From positions 1 to 60,426 of the forward strand of contig MEEK01000014.1 of assembly GCA_001724425.1 (NCBI GenBank): 60,426 bases of DNA, in the 5' to 3' direction. Origin of the DNA: Microbacterium sp. SCN 70-27. GTDB taxonomy: Bacteria; Actinomycetota; Actinomycetes; Actinomycetales; Microbacteriaceae. Of this stretch, positions 40,554 to 48,127 are shown one piece after another (position 1 is the first letter of the stretch; every line of letters starts with the position of its first letter). Both the position numbers and the translations under genes were made by a program. Under the pieces are notes generated by a model. It saw nothing but the letters and a program-made list of their open reading frames with translations. It ran no database searches and was not told where the DNA came from.

Positions 40554-42050
40554 ATGAGCATCACCCCCATCGAGCACTGGGTCGACGGCGCGGCCTGGGC
40601 CGGCACGTCCAAGCGGACCGGCGACGTGTTCAATCCCGCGACCGGCACGGTGACCGGCACCGTCGCCCTGGCCTCCGCCGCCGATGTCGGTGTCGCGGTG
40701 GCTGCCGCCGAAGCGGCATGGCCGGCATGGCGGGATGCCAGCCTCGCCACGCGTCTCAAGGTGATGTTCGCCTTCCGTGAGCTGCTGAACGCCCGAAAGC
40801 AGGAGCTCGCCGAGATCCTGACCGCCGAGCACGGCAAGGTCCTCGCGGATGCTCTCGGAGAGATCGCCCGGGGACTGGAAGTGGTCGAGTTCGCGTGCGG
40901 CGCCGGCCATCTGCTGAAGGGGGAATACTCCGAGTCCGTATCGACGAACGTCGACGTCTACACGGTGCGCCAGCCGGTGGGGATCGTCGGCGTGATCAGT
41001 CCCTTCAACTTCCCGGCGATGGTCCCGCTGTGGTTCCTGCCGATCGCACTCGTCTCGGGCAATGCCGTCGTGCTGAAGCCGAGCGAGAAGGATCCCTCCG
41101 CTTCGGTGTGGCTCGCGCGGCTCCTGCAGGAGGCGGGGCTCCCCGACGGTGTGCTGAGCGTCGTCCACGGGGACAAGGAGGCCGTCGACGCGCTGATCGA
41201 CTCCCCCGTGGTGTCCGCGCTGTCCTTCGTCGGCTCCACCCCGATCGCGAAGTACATCTACGAGCGCGGCAGCGCCGCGGGAAAGCGTGTCCAGGCCCTC
41301 GGTGGAGCGAAGAACCACATGCTCGTACTGCCCGACGCCGACCTCGACCTCGCCGCCGACGCGGCGGTGAACGCCGGGTTCGGCTCGGCCGGAGAGCGGT
41401 GCATGGCCGTATCCGTGCTCCTCGCGGTCGACACCATCGCGGATGAGCTCGTGACGAAGATCGCGGAGCGGGTCGGACAGCTGCGCACCGGAGACGGTAC
41501 CCGCGGCTGCGATATGGGGCCGCTGATCACCCGTGCTCACCGCGACAAGGTCGCGGGCTACCTCGACATCGCCGTCGCCGATGGCGCGGAGATCGTCGTC
41601 GACGGTAGGGACGTGGTCGTGGACGGCGGTGACGACGGGTTCTGGCTCGGCCCCACCCTGATCGATCGCGTCGCGACGACCTCTGCCGTCTACACCGACG
41701 AGATCTTCGGTCCGGTTCTGTCCGTCGTCCGCGTCGCCGGCTATGACGAGGGGCTGGCGTTGATCGAGGCCTCGCCGTACGGCAACGGGACGGCGATCTT
41801 CACCAACGACGGCGGTGCCGCCCGGCGGTTCCAGCGCGAGGTCAGCGTCGGGATGGTGGGCGTGAACGTCCCGATTCCGGTGCCGGTGGCTTACCACTCC
41901 TTCGGTGGCTGGAAAGCATCGCTGTTCGGCGACGCCAAGGCCTACGGCCCGCAGGGGTTCGCGTTCTTCACCCGGGAGAAGGCGATCACCTCGCGCTGGC
42001 TCGACCCGTCGCACGGCGGCATCAACCTCGGCTTCCCCGCGCACGACTGA
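40554..42050 (+). CDS. mmsA: CoA-acylating methylmalonate-semialdehyde dehydrogenase
   Basis: Converts malonate semialdehyde to acetyl-CoA (or the methyl form to propionyl-CoA) with NAD and CoA. 498 residues. Catalytic Cys283 in GERCMAVSVLL; the MmsA-type signature is the GERCMA context plus ISPFNFPAMVPLWFLP and FGGWKASLFGD. It completes the route from N-carbamoyl-beta-alanine to central metabolism. The FO synthase-like gene starts 5 bases after its stop, tying catabolism to F420 genes in one transcript. Confidence 0.95.
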   Translation: MSITPIEHWVDGAAWAGTSKRTGDVFNPATGTVTGTVALASAADVGVAVAAAEAAWPAWRDASLATRLKVMFAFRELLNARKQELAEILTAEHGKVLADALGEIARGLEVVEFACGAGHLLKGEYSESVSTNVDVYTVRQPVGIVGVISPFNFPAMVPLWFLPIALVSGNAVVLKPSEKDPSASVWLARLLQEAGLPDGVLSVVHGDKEAVDALIDSPVVSALSFVGSTPIAKYIYERGSAAGKRVQALGGAKNHMLVLPDADLDLAADAAVNAGFGSAGERCMAVSVLLAVDTIADELVTKIAERVGQLRTGDGTRGCDMGPLITRAHRDKVAGYLDIAVADGAEIVVDGRDVVVDGGDDGFWLGPTLIDRVATTSAVYTDEIFGPVLSVVRVAGYDEGLALIEASPYGNGTAIFTNDGGAARRFQREVSVGMVGVNVPIPVPVAYHSFGGWKASLFGDAKAYGPQGFAFFTREKAITSRWLDPSHGGINLGFPAHD

Positions 42051-42055
42051 CCGCC

Positions 42056-44377
42056 ATGCCCACCACCGACACCGAGCTCGACACCGCCGTCATCGACGAA
42101 CGCGAGGCCACCGCACTCCTCGCGGCGCGCGGCGACGCGTTGCGCGCGCTCGTGCGGCGTGCCGGCGAGGTCCGCGATGCGGGCCTGCGGGCCGCGGGTC
42201 GTCCGGGCGTGATCACCTACTCGCGCAAGGTGTTCCTCCCCCTGACGACACTGTGCCGGGACCGGTGTCACTACTGCGCCTTCGTCGACACCCCGGCACA
42301 GTTGAGTCGGGCGCGTGCGCCGCTGTACCTGGACGACGCGCAGATTCTGCGCATCGCGCGGGCGGGCGCTGCGCAGGGATGCCGGGAGGCGCTGCTCACC
42401 CTCGGCGACCGTCCCGAGGAGCGCTGGCCGGAGGCACGCGCGTGGCTCACCGAGCACGGATTCGCATCGACGATCGACTACGTCGCGCACGCTGCGCGTC
42501 TCGTGACCGCGCAGACAGGTCTGCTCGCACACGCGAACCCGGGAGTCATGCGTCCGGACGAGCTGTCGACACTGCGGGCGGTGGCGCCGTCGATGGGGAT
42601 GATGCTCGAGACGACGTCGCGGACGCTGTTCGAGCAGCCGGGCCAGGCGCATTTCGGCTCCCCGGACAAGGACCCGGCCGTCCGCCTCCAGGTGATCGAG
42701 GATGCCGGGAAGGCCCGCATCCCCTTCACCACCGGCATCCTCGTCGGCATCGGTGAGACGCTCGCCGACCGGGCGCGGGCGCTGGTCGCGCTGCGCGACG
42801 CGCACCGGCGGCACGGGCATCTGCAGGAGATCATCGTCCAGAACTTCCGGGCGAAGCCCCGCACCGCGATGGCGACCTCCGCCGATGCCGATCGCGACGA
42901 GTACATCGCCGCGGTCGCCGTCGCGCGGCTCGTGTTCGGGCCCCGCATGCGCATCCAGGCACCGCCGAACCTCAGCTCCCCGGGCGAACTCGCTCTTCTG
43001 CTGGAGGCGGGCGTCGACGACTGGGGCGGGGTCTCCCCCCTCACCGCGGACCACGTGAACCCCGAGCGGCCGTGGCCGCATCTGGAAGATCTCGCCGCGC
43101 ACACGGCGGCAGCCGGATTCACCTTGCGGGAGCGGCTGACGGCACATCCGGAGTACGTCTCCGGCGCAGCGGAATGGATCGATCCACGCCTGCAGGGCGC
43201 CGTTCTCGCGCTCGCAGACGTCGACACGGGGCTCGCCGCGACGCACCGAGCAGATGCGGCGGATGCGACCGACCCCACCCCGGCCGTCCTTCCCGTCCGC
43301 CGAGCGGGCGGCACGCAGCAATCGGCCTTCCGAGCCCTCGTGGAGCGTGCGGCGACGAGCCCCGCATCCCTCGACGCGGCCGAGTGGGAGCGCCTGCTGG
43401 TCGCAGAAGGCGACGACCTCGTCGCCGTCGTACGCGCCGCCGACGAGGTGCGGCGCTTCACGGTCGGCGACACGGTCGGCATCGTCGTCAACCGCAACCT
43501 CACCACGAATGCCCTCGCGGAGCACCCGGCGCCGGGCGCCGTCACGCTCACCGACGTCGCAGAGATCGCACGCGACGCCGCCGACCTCGGGGCGACGGAG
43601 CTGTGCGTCCAGGGGCGTATCTCCGCACGTGAGGACCCTCAGCTCTACCGGCGACTCGTCGACACCGTCCGGACAGCAGCGCCGGAACTGCACCTGCACG
43701 CCTGGCGTCCCCAGGACATCGCCGACTTCTGCGACCGCACCGGAACCGGCCTGCACCAGGCCCTGTCGGAGATGCGACGACGCGGAGTGGGCACGGTCCC
43801 GGGTACCGGTGTGAAGATCCTGAGCGAGCGCGTCCGGCGCCTCGTCGCGCCCGAGGACCTCGAGATCGACCGATGGCGGGAGATCGTCCGCGCCGCACAC
43901 CGCACTGGTCTTCGCTCCACGTCCGTGCTCTTCTACGGCCACGTCGAGACGGCGTCGGAGCGGATCGCGCATCTCCTCGCGCTGCGCCGCATTCAGGAGC
44001 GCACCGGGGGGTTCACGGAGTTCGTCCCCATCCCGATGCCCGGGTGGGACGCACGGCTGGTCACGGACAGGCCCGCGGACGACGAGCACCGGGCCATGGT
44101 GGCCGTCTCGCGGCTCCTGCTGTCCGAGCACATCCGGCACATCCAGATCCCCTGGACGCGACATGGGCGCGCACGCGCCGCCGACCTGCTGCGCGCGGGT
44201 GGCGACGACCTCGGCGGAACCCTCCTCGACGGACGCATCCGTCCCGATGCCGGCGTCGAGCACGGTCTCGAACTGCCGCTCCCGGCGGCCACGCGACTGG
44301 CAGGGTCAGTGGGTCGCCGGCTGCGCGTCCGCACCACGGACTACGGCACGCCGGTGCCGCGAGCGGCGGTGGCATGA
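42056..44377 (+). CDS. fbiC: CofG-CofH fusion (FbiC-like FO synthase) with a cysteine-less CofH half
   Basis: 773 residues; FbiC makes the F420 chromophore FO from tyrosine and a flavin precursor with two radical-SAM domains. The CofG half (about 40-400) keeps the cluster motif CRDRCHYC at 67-74. The CofH half (about 415-760) aligns by eye through VVNRNL (477-482), LGATELCVQGRI, TVPGTGVKIL, TGLRSTSVLFYGHVE, RTGGFTEFVPIPMP and ISHIQ-like RHIQIPW, but where the CxxxCxxC should follow VVNRN it reads TTNALAEHPAPGAVTLTDV: no cysteine and about 13 residues fewer. The other frames there encode no such motif, so it is not a frameshift. CofG activity looks possible; CofH radical-SAM chemistry does not. 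Overlaps the next gene by ATGA. Confidence 0.9.
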   Translation: MPTTDTELDTAVIDEREATALLAARGDALRALVRRAGEVRDAGLRAAGRPGVITYSRKVFLPLTTLCRDRCHYCAFVDTPAQLSRARAPLYLDDAQILRIARAGAAQGCREALLTLGDRPEERWPEARAWLTEHGFASTIDYVAHAARLVTAQTGLLAHANPGVMRPDELSTLRAVAPSMGMMLETTSRTLFEQPGQAHFGSPDKDPAVRLQVIEDAGKARIPFTTGILVGIGETLADRARALVALRDAHRRHGHLQEIIVQNFRAKPRTAMATSADADRDEYIAAVAVARLVFGPRMRIQAPPNLSSPGELALLLEAGVDDWGGVSPLTADHVNPERPWPHLEDLAAHTAAAGFTLRERLTAHPEYVSGAAEWIDPRLQGAVLALADVDTGLAATHRADAADATDPTPAVLPVRRAGGTQQSAFRALVERAATSPASLDAAEWERLLVAEGDDLVAVVRAADEVRRFTVGDTVGIVVNRNLTTNALAEHPAPGAVTLTDVAEIARDAADLGATELCVQGRISAREDPQLYRRLVDTVRTAAPELHLHAWRPQDIADFCDRTGTGLHQALSEMRRRGVGTVPGTGVKILSERVRRLVAPEDLEIDRWREIVRAAHRTGLRSTSVLFYGHVETASERIAHLLALRRIQERTGGFTEFVPIPMPGWDARLVTDRPADDEHRAMVAVSRLLLSEHIRHIQIPWTRHGRARAADLLRAGGDDLGGTLLDGRIRPDAGVEHGLELPLPAATRLAGSVGRRLRVRTTDYGTPVPRAAVA

Positions 44378-45858
44378 CCCGTCACGTCGAAGTGCTCATC
44401 GTGGGCGCCGGGTTCGCCGGCGTCGCCACCGCGCTCGCGCTGCGCGCGGCGGGGCACGATGTCGCGATCGTCGAGCGCGGGGAGAACGTCGGCGGCACGT
44501 GGCGCGACAACCGCTATCCGGGTGTGGCGTGCGACGTGCCCGCGCACGTCTACAGCCTGCGCACGCACCCGAACCCCTCCTGGTCACGTGAGTACGCGCC
44601 GGGGGAAGAGATCCGGACGTATCTCGAAGACGTCGTCGCACGCGAGGGGATAGACCGGGTCATCCGATTCGGCACTGCGCTCACCGGGGCGGCGTGGGAC
44701 GGCGACGAGGACTGCTGGCGGATCACGCTCTCCGGAGCAGAGCAGCTCACGGCGGAGGTCCTCGTGATGGCGACGGGACGCCTGTCGGAACCGCACATCC
44801 CGCTCATCCCGGGACTCGCAACCTTCCCCGGTCCCGTGCATCACACCGCGCGGTGGGACCCGTCGTGGGACCCGTGCGGCCGGCGCGTCGCCGTCGTCGG
44901 CACCGGGGCGAGCGCGATCCAGCTGGTGCCGGAACTGGTGCGCCGGGGTGCGCACGTCACGCTCTTCCAGCGCACCCCGGCCTGGGTCCTCCCGCGCGGG
45001 GGGCGCGTCTACACCGACGCGGAACGGCACGCGTTCGCCGCCGACCCCGCGGCGCTCGCCGGGCTGCGCTCGACGCTGATGGCAGACGATGACGAGAGGT
45101 TCGCGGCACGCTCGGGCTCCCTCACGCCTGCCGCTGCGGCCGTCCGCGCCGCCCATGCGCACCGCGTCGCGCAGGTACCGGACCCCGTCTTGCGCACCGC
45201 GCTGGCTCCCCGGACGCCGTTCGGATGCCGAAGGGTGCTCCTCTCCGACGACTACTACCCGGCGCTCGCCTCCGACGCCGTGGACCTCGAGCCGTCCGCT
45301 CTCGCCGACGTCGAGGGCGGGCTCCTGCGTGCCGCGAGCGGACGCGCCTACCGCGACATCGACATGATCGCGCTCGCGACCGGATTCGACACGTCGCGTC
45401 CGGCCTACGCGCCCGGCATCCTGGGCGAGAGCGGCGAATCGCTCGCCGCGCACTGGACCGACTTGATGTCCGCCGCGGCCTCGACCGTCGTCTCGGGCTT
45501 TCCCAACCTCTTCCTCGTCGGCGGTCCGCACTCCGCGCTGTCGTACACGTCGTCGCTGCTCGCGCTCGAAGCTCAGGCGCTGTTCGTCCGCGACGCGCTC
45601 GCGATGCGTCCTGACCACGGCGGCGTCCTGCGCGTCGATGCCGCGCAGGAGGCGGCCGACACGGCAGCCGTCCGGCATCGCGCGGCGGGGCGTCCGTGGA
45701 CCTCCGGGTGCCGCACCTGGTACACAGACGAGCGGAACGGGAACGTCTCGGTGCTGTGGCCGGGAACGATCGATGACTTGCGGGGCGTGCTGAGCACCGC
45801 CGTGGACCGGGTGTTCGATTCTCGCTCGGTTGCGGTCACGGCGCAGACAGCGGGATGA
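44374..45858 (+). CDS. Flavin-containing monooxygenase, Baeyer-Villiger type
   Basis: 494 residues from ATG 44374 (ATGA overlap with the FO synthase-like gene). FAD Rossmann motif GAGFAGVATA near residue 11; the type I BVMO fingerprint FxGxxxHxxxW is present as FPGPVHHTARW at 151-161; the NADPH motif is VVGTGASAIQLVPEL. It inserts oxygen next to a carbonyl or oxidises a heteroatom. Its place between F420 synthesis and F420-G6PD is unexpected: it uses FAD/NADPH, not F420, in known family members. Substrate unknown; perhaps a side entry into the same degradation pathway. Confidence 0.9.
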   Translation: MTRHVEVLIVGAGFAGVATALALRAAGHDVAIVERGENVGGTWRDNRYPGVACDVPAHVYSLRTHPNPSWSREYAPGEEIRTYLEDVVAREGIDRVIRFGTALTGAAWDGDEDCWRITLSGAEQLTAEVLVMATGRLSEPHIPLIPGLATFPGPVHHTARWDPSWDPCGRRVAVVGTGASAIQLVPELVRRGAHVTLFQRTPAWVLPRGGRVYTDAERHAFAADPAALAGLRSTLMADDDERFAARSGSLTPAAAAVRAAHAHRVAQVPDPVLRTALAPRTPFGCRRVLLSDDYYPALASDAVDLEPSALADVEGGLLRAASGRAYRDIDMIALATGFDTSRPAYAPGILGESGESLAAHWTDLMSAAASTVVSGFPNLFLVGGPHSALSYTSSLLALEAQALFVRDALAMRPDHGGVLRVDAAQEAADTAAVRHRAAGRPWTSGCRTWYTDERNGNVSVLWPGTIDDLRGVLSTAVDRVFDSRSVAVTAQTAG

Positions 45859-45875
45859 CGAGGAGGAGCAGGACG

Positions 45876-46865
45876 ATGAGATTCGGATACAAGGCATCCG
45901 CCGAGCAGTTCGGTCCGGTAGAGCTGCTGGAGTACGGTGTGGCGGCCGAGCGGGCGGGACTGGACTCGGTGTTCGTGTCGGATCACTTCCAGCCTTGGAT
46001 GGACGACGGCGGGCACGCACCCGCATCGCTGCCGTGGCTCGGTGCCCTCGGTGCCCGAACCGAGCGGATCACGATCGGCACCTCCGTGCTCACACCCACG
46101 TTCCGCTACCACCCGGCCGTCGTCGCGCAGGCCGTCGCGACGCTGGGTGTGCTCTTCCCCGACCGGGTGATCCTGGGCGTCGGCACCGGCGAAGCGCTCA
46201 ACGAGGTCACCCTCGGACTCGACTGGCCGGAGAGCCCGGAACGCTTCCGCCGGCTGAAGGAGTCGATCGCCCTCATGCGCGAGCTGTGGAGCGCAGACCG
46301 CGTCTCGTTCGACGGCGAGTTCTGGCGGCTCGTCGATGCCACCGTCTACGATCGTCCCGCGACGCCGGTGCCGATCTACCTCGGCGCCGCCGGTCCCGCC
46401 GTGGCCCGCCTCGCCGGACGGATCGGGGACGGGTTCATCACGACGAGCGGAAAGCCGCGTGCCCTCTACGCCGACACGCTGCTCCCGGCGGTCGCCGAGG
46501 GCGAGAACGGCCGAGACCCCGTCGAGCGCATGATCGAGGTCAAGGTCTCCTACCACCCCGACCCGGTCGAGGCACGCGAGCGCACGCGGTTCTGGGCTCC
46601 CCTCGCGCTGTCGCCCGACGAGAAGATGGGCATCCACGACCCCCGCGAGATGCAGCGCCGCGCCGCGGAGCTGCCGATCGAGCGGGTCGCGTCGCGCTTC
46701 ATCGTCTCCAGCGACCCCGACGAGCACGTCGACCGCATCGCGGAGTACGTCGACCTCGGTTTCACGCATCTGGTCTTCCACGATCCGGGGGCCGACCAGC
46801 GGGAGTTCCTGACCCGCTATGAGAGCGACATCCTGCCGCGCCTGCGCGCGAGGTTTGGCGCATGA
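45876..46865 (+). CDS. fgd: F420-dependent glucose-6-phosphate dehydrogenase
   Basis: LLM-fold enzyme that oxidises glucose-6-phosphate and reduces F420 to F420H2. 329 residues. It closely follows mycobacterial Fgd1: GYKASAEQF start, SDHFQPW (catalytic His and Trp), GTSVLTPTFRY, GVGTGEALNE (catalytic Glu), and the phosphate-binding residues in TSGKPRALY, DEKMGIHDP and ASRFIVSSDPDE. I use ATG 45876, 9 bases after AGGAGG and aligned with Fgd1, instead of the ATG at 45855 that overlaps the monooxygenase stop. It would supply reductant for the LLM enzyme. Overlaps cofC by four bases. Confidence 0.95.
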   Translation: MRFGYKASAEQFGPVELLEYGVAAERAGLDSVFVSDHFQPWMDDGGHAPASLPWLGALGARTERITIGTSVLTPTFRYHPAVVAQAVATLGVLFPDRVILGVGTGEALNEVTLGLDWPESPERFRRLKESIALMRELWSADRVSFDGEFWRLVDATVYDRPATPVPIYLGAAGPAVARLAGRIGDGFITTSGKPRALYADTLLPAVAEGENGRDPVERMIEVKVSYHPDPVEARERTRFWAPLALSPDEKMGIHDPREMQRRAAELPIERVASRFIVSSDPDEHVDRIAEYVDLGFTHLVFHDPGADQREFLTRYESDILPRLRARFGA

Positions 46866-47464
46866 TCCCCGTCTCGTGGACGGTGATGATCCCCGTGAAA
46901 CCCCCGCTCGTCGGCAAGTCCCGCTTGGGTCCTGCGACCCCTGAGCGCGCTGCGCTGGCCGCCGCGATCGCGCTCGACACGATCGGCGCTGTCGCTCGGG
47001 CGCGCGGTGTCGGCCGGGTGATGGTCGTGACGGCGGATGCCTCCTTCGCTCAGCGCCTTCCGGGCGGTGTCGAAGTCGTCGCGGAGCCCCGGCCCGCGGG
47101 GATCGACGCGGCGCTCAGCCGAGCTGCCGCTCGCGCCGGTGACGCGACGCCGCGTGCGGCGCTGCCCGCCGACCTCGCCGCGCTGCAGCCGGAAGAGCTC
47201 GCCGCCGCGCTGGAGGATGCCGTGGCGTGGTCGCGTGCCGTGGTCCCCGATGCCGAGGGGCGCGGCACGACCCTGCTGACAGCGGGCGCCGGGGTGCCGT
47301 GGCGATCGGCTTACGGACCGGAATCCTTCTCCCGCCATGTGACGCTGGGATGCCACGCGCTGACGATCGCCGAGGGATCAGGGCTGCGCTGCGACCTCGA
47401 CACCCCCGCCCAACTCGTCGCGGCCCGCGGCGGCCTCGACGCCCGCACGCTGCTGGCCAGCTAA
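46862..47464 (+). CDS. cofC: 2-phospho-L-lactate/PEP guanylyltransferase CofC (FbiD)
   Basis: Makes the GDP-activated donor used by CofD. 200 residues, ATGA overlap with fgd. Nucleotidyltransferase features: WTVMIPVKPPLVGKSRLG, a VTAD motif, ALPADLAAL (the metal aspartate), VVPDAEGRGTTLL, GPESFSRH and CDLDTPAQL. Last gene of the operon; the REP-like array begins about 40 bases downstream. In Actinobacteria the donor is probably PEP. Confidence 0.92.
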   Translation: MIPVSWTVMIPVKPPLVGKSRLGPATPERAALAAAIALDTIGAVARARGVGRVMVVTADASFAQRLPGGVEVVAEPRPAGIDAALSRAAARAGDATPRAALPADLAALQPEELAAALEDAVAWSRAVVPDAEGRGTTLLTAGAGVPWRSAYGPESFSRHVTLGCHALTIAEGSGLRCDLDTPAQLVAARGGLDARTLLAS

Positions 47465-47502
47465 CCCCCGGTCCTCGGCCGCCGCCCGAGCGCCCGCCCC
47501 CT

Positions 47503-48034
47503 GGTCGTTGACCGAGCGCCCACCCTCCGGTCGTTGACCGAGCGAAGCGAGTGGAAACGTCTGTGACTCGGCGCGTTTCGACTCGCCGCGGCGCGGCTCG
47601 CTCAACGACCAGGACCAGCCCACCCCCGGCCGCCGACCGAGCGCCCGCCCCTGGTCGTTGACCGAGCGAAGCGAGTGGAAACGCCCCCACGCACAGACCG
47701 TTTCGACTCCCCGCTGCGCGGCTCGCTCAACGACCCGGGAAGGGGTGGCCCCCGGTCGTTGACCGAGCGAAGCGATTGGAAACGCCTGTGACTCGCCACG
47801 TTTCGACTCGCCGCGGAGCGGCTCACTCAACGACCGGGAAGGGATGCCCCCCGGTCGTTGACCGAGCGAAGCGAGTGGAAACGCCCCCCACGCACAGACC
47901 GTTTCGACTCCCCGCTACGCGGCTCGCTCAACGACCGGGAAGGGGTACACCCGGTCGTTGACCGAGCGGAGCGAGTGGAAACGGCTGTGACTCGCCGCGT
48001 TTCGACTCCCCGCTACGCGGCTCGCTCAACGACC
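47503..48034. repeat. REP-like array: five tandem units of alternating subtype
   Basis: Five full units at 47529-47610, 47653-47735, 47754-47835, 47853-47936 and 47953-48034, plus a stray left end at 47503. Each begins GGTCGTTGACCGAGCG and ends CTCAACGACC (CTCACTCAACGACC in unit 3), with terminal inverted repeats GGTCGTTGA/TCAACGACC. Units 1, 3 and 5 carry a centre like CTGTGACTCGCC; units 2 and 4 carry CCCCCACGCACAGACC, so subtypes alternate A-B-A-B-A with a period near 100 bp. No gene is seen. The rest of this gap (48035-48127) is the valS upstream region. It forms the right border of the island. Confidence 0.88.
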
Positions 48035-48127
48035 GGAGCGCGGCGCGCGGGGGCGGATAGAATGGCTGGACCACCCACACTCAGGCACGCTCACACAGTG
48101 CCGCACATATCGCTCGAGGAGATCCCC

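Noticed and set aside
43480..43560. Frameshift explaining the missing CofH cysteines
   Set aside because: Both alternative plus-strand frames through this stretch encode Arg/Ser/Pro-rich sequence without any CxxxCxxC, and the real frame is continuous into conserved CofH landmarks.
45855..45875. Upstream ATG as the start of fgd
   Set aside because: It would overlap the monooxygenase stop as ATGA, which is attractive, but the AGGAGG is placed for ATG 45876 and the Fgd family begins there.
47503..48034. CRISPR array
   Set aside because: Units are 82-84 bp with terminal inverted repeats, intervals are short and similar to each other, and there are no cas genes. The structure is REP/BIME-like.
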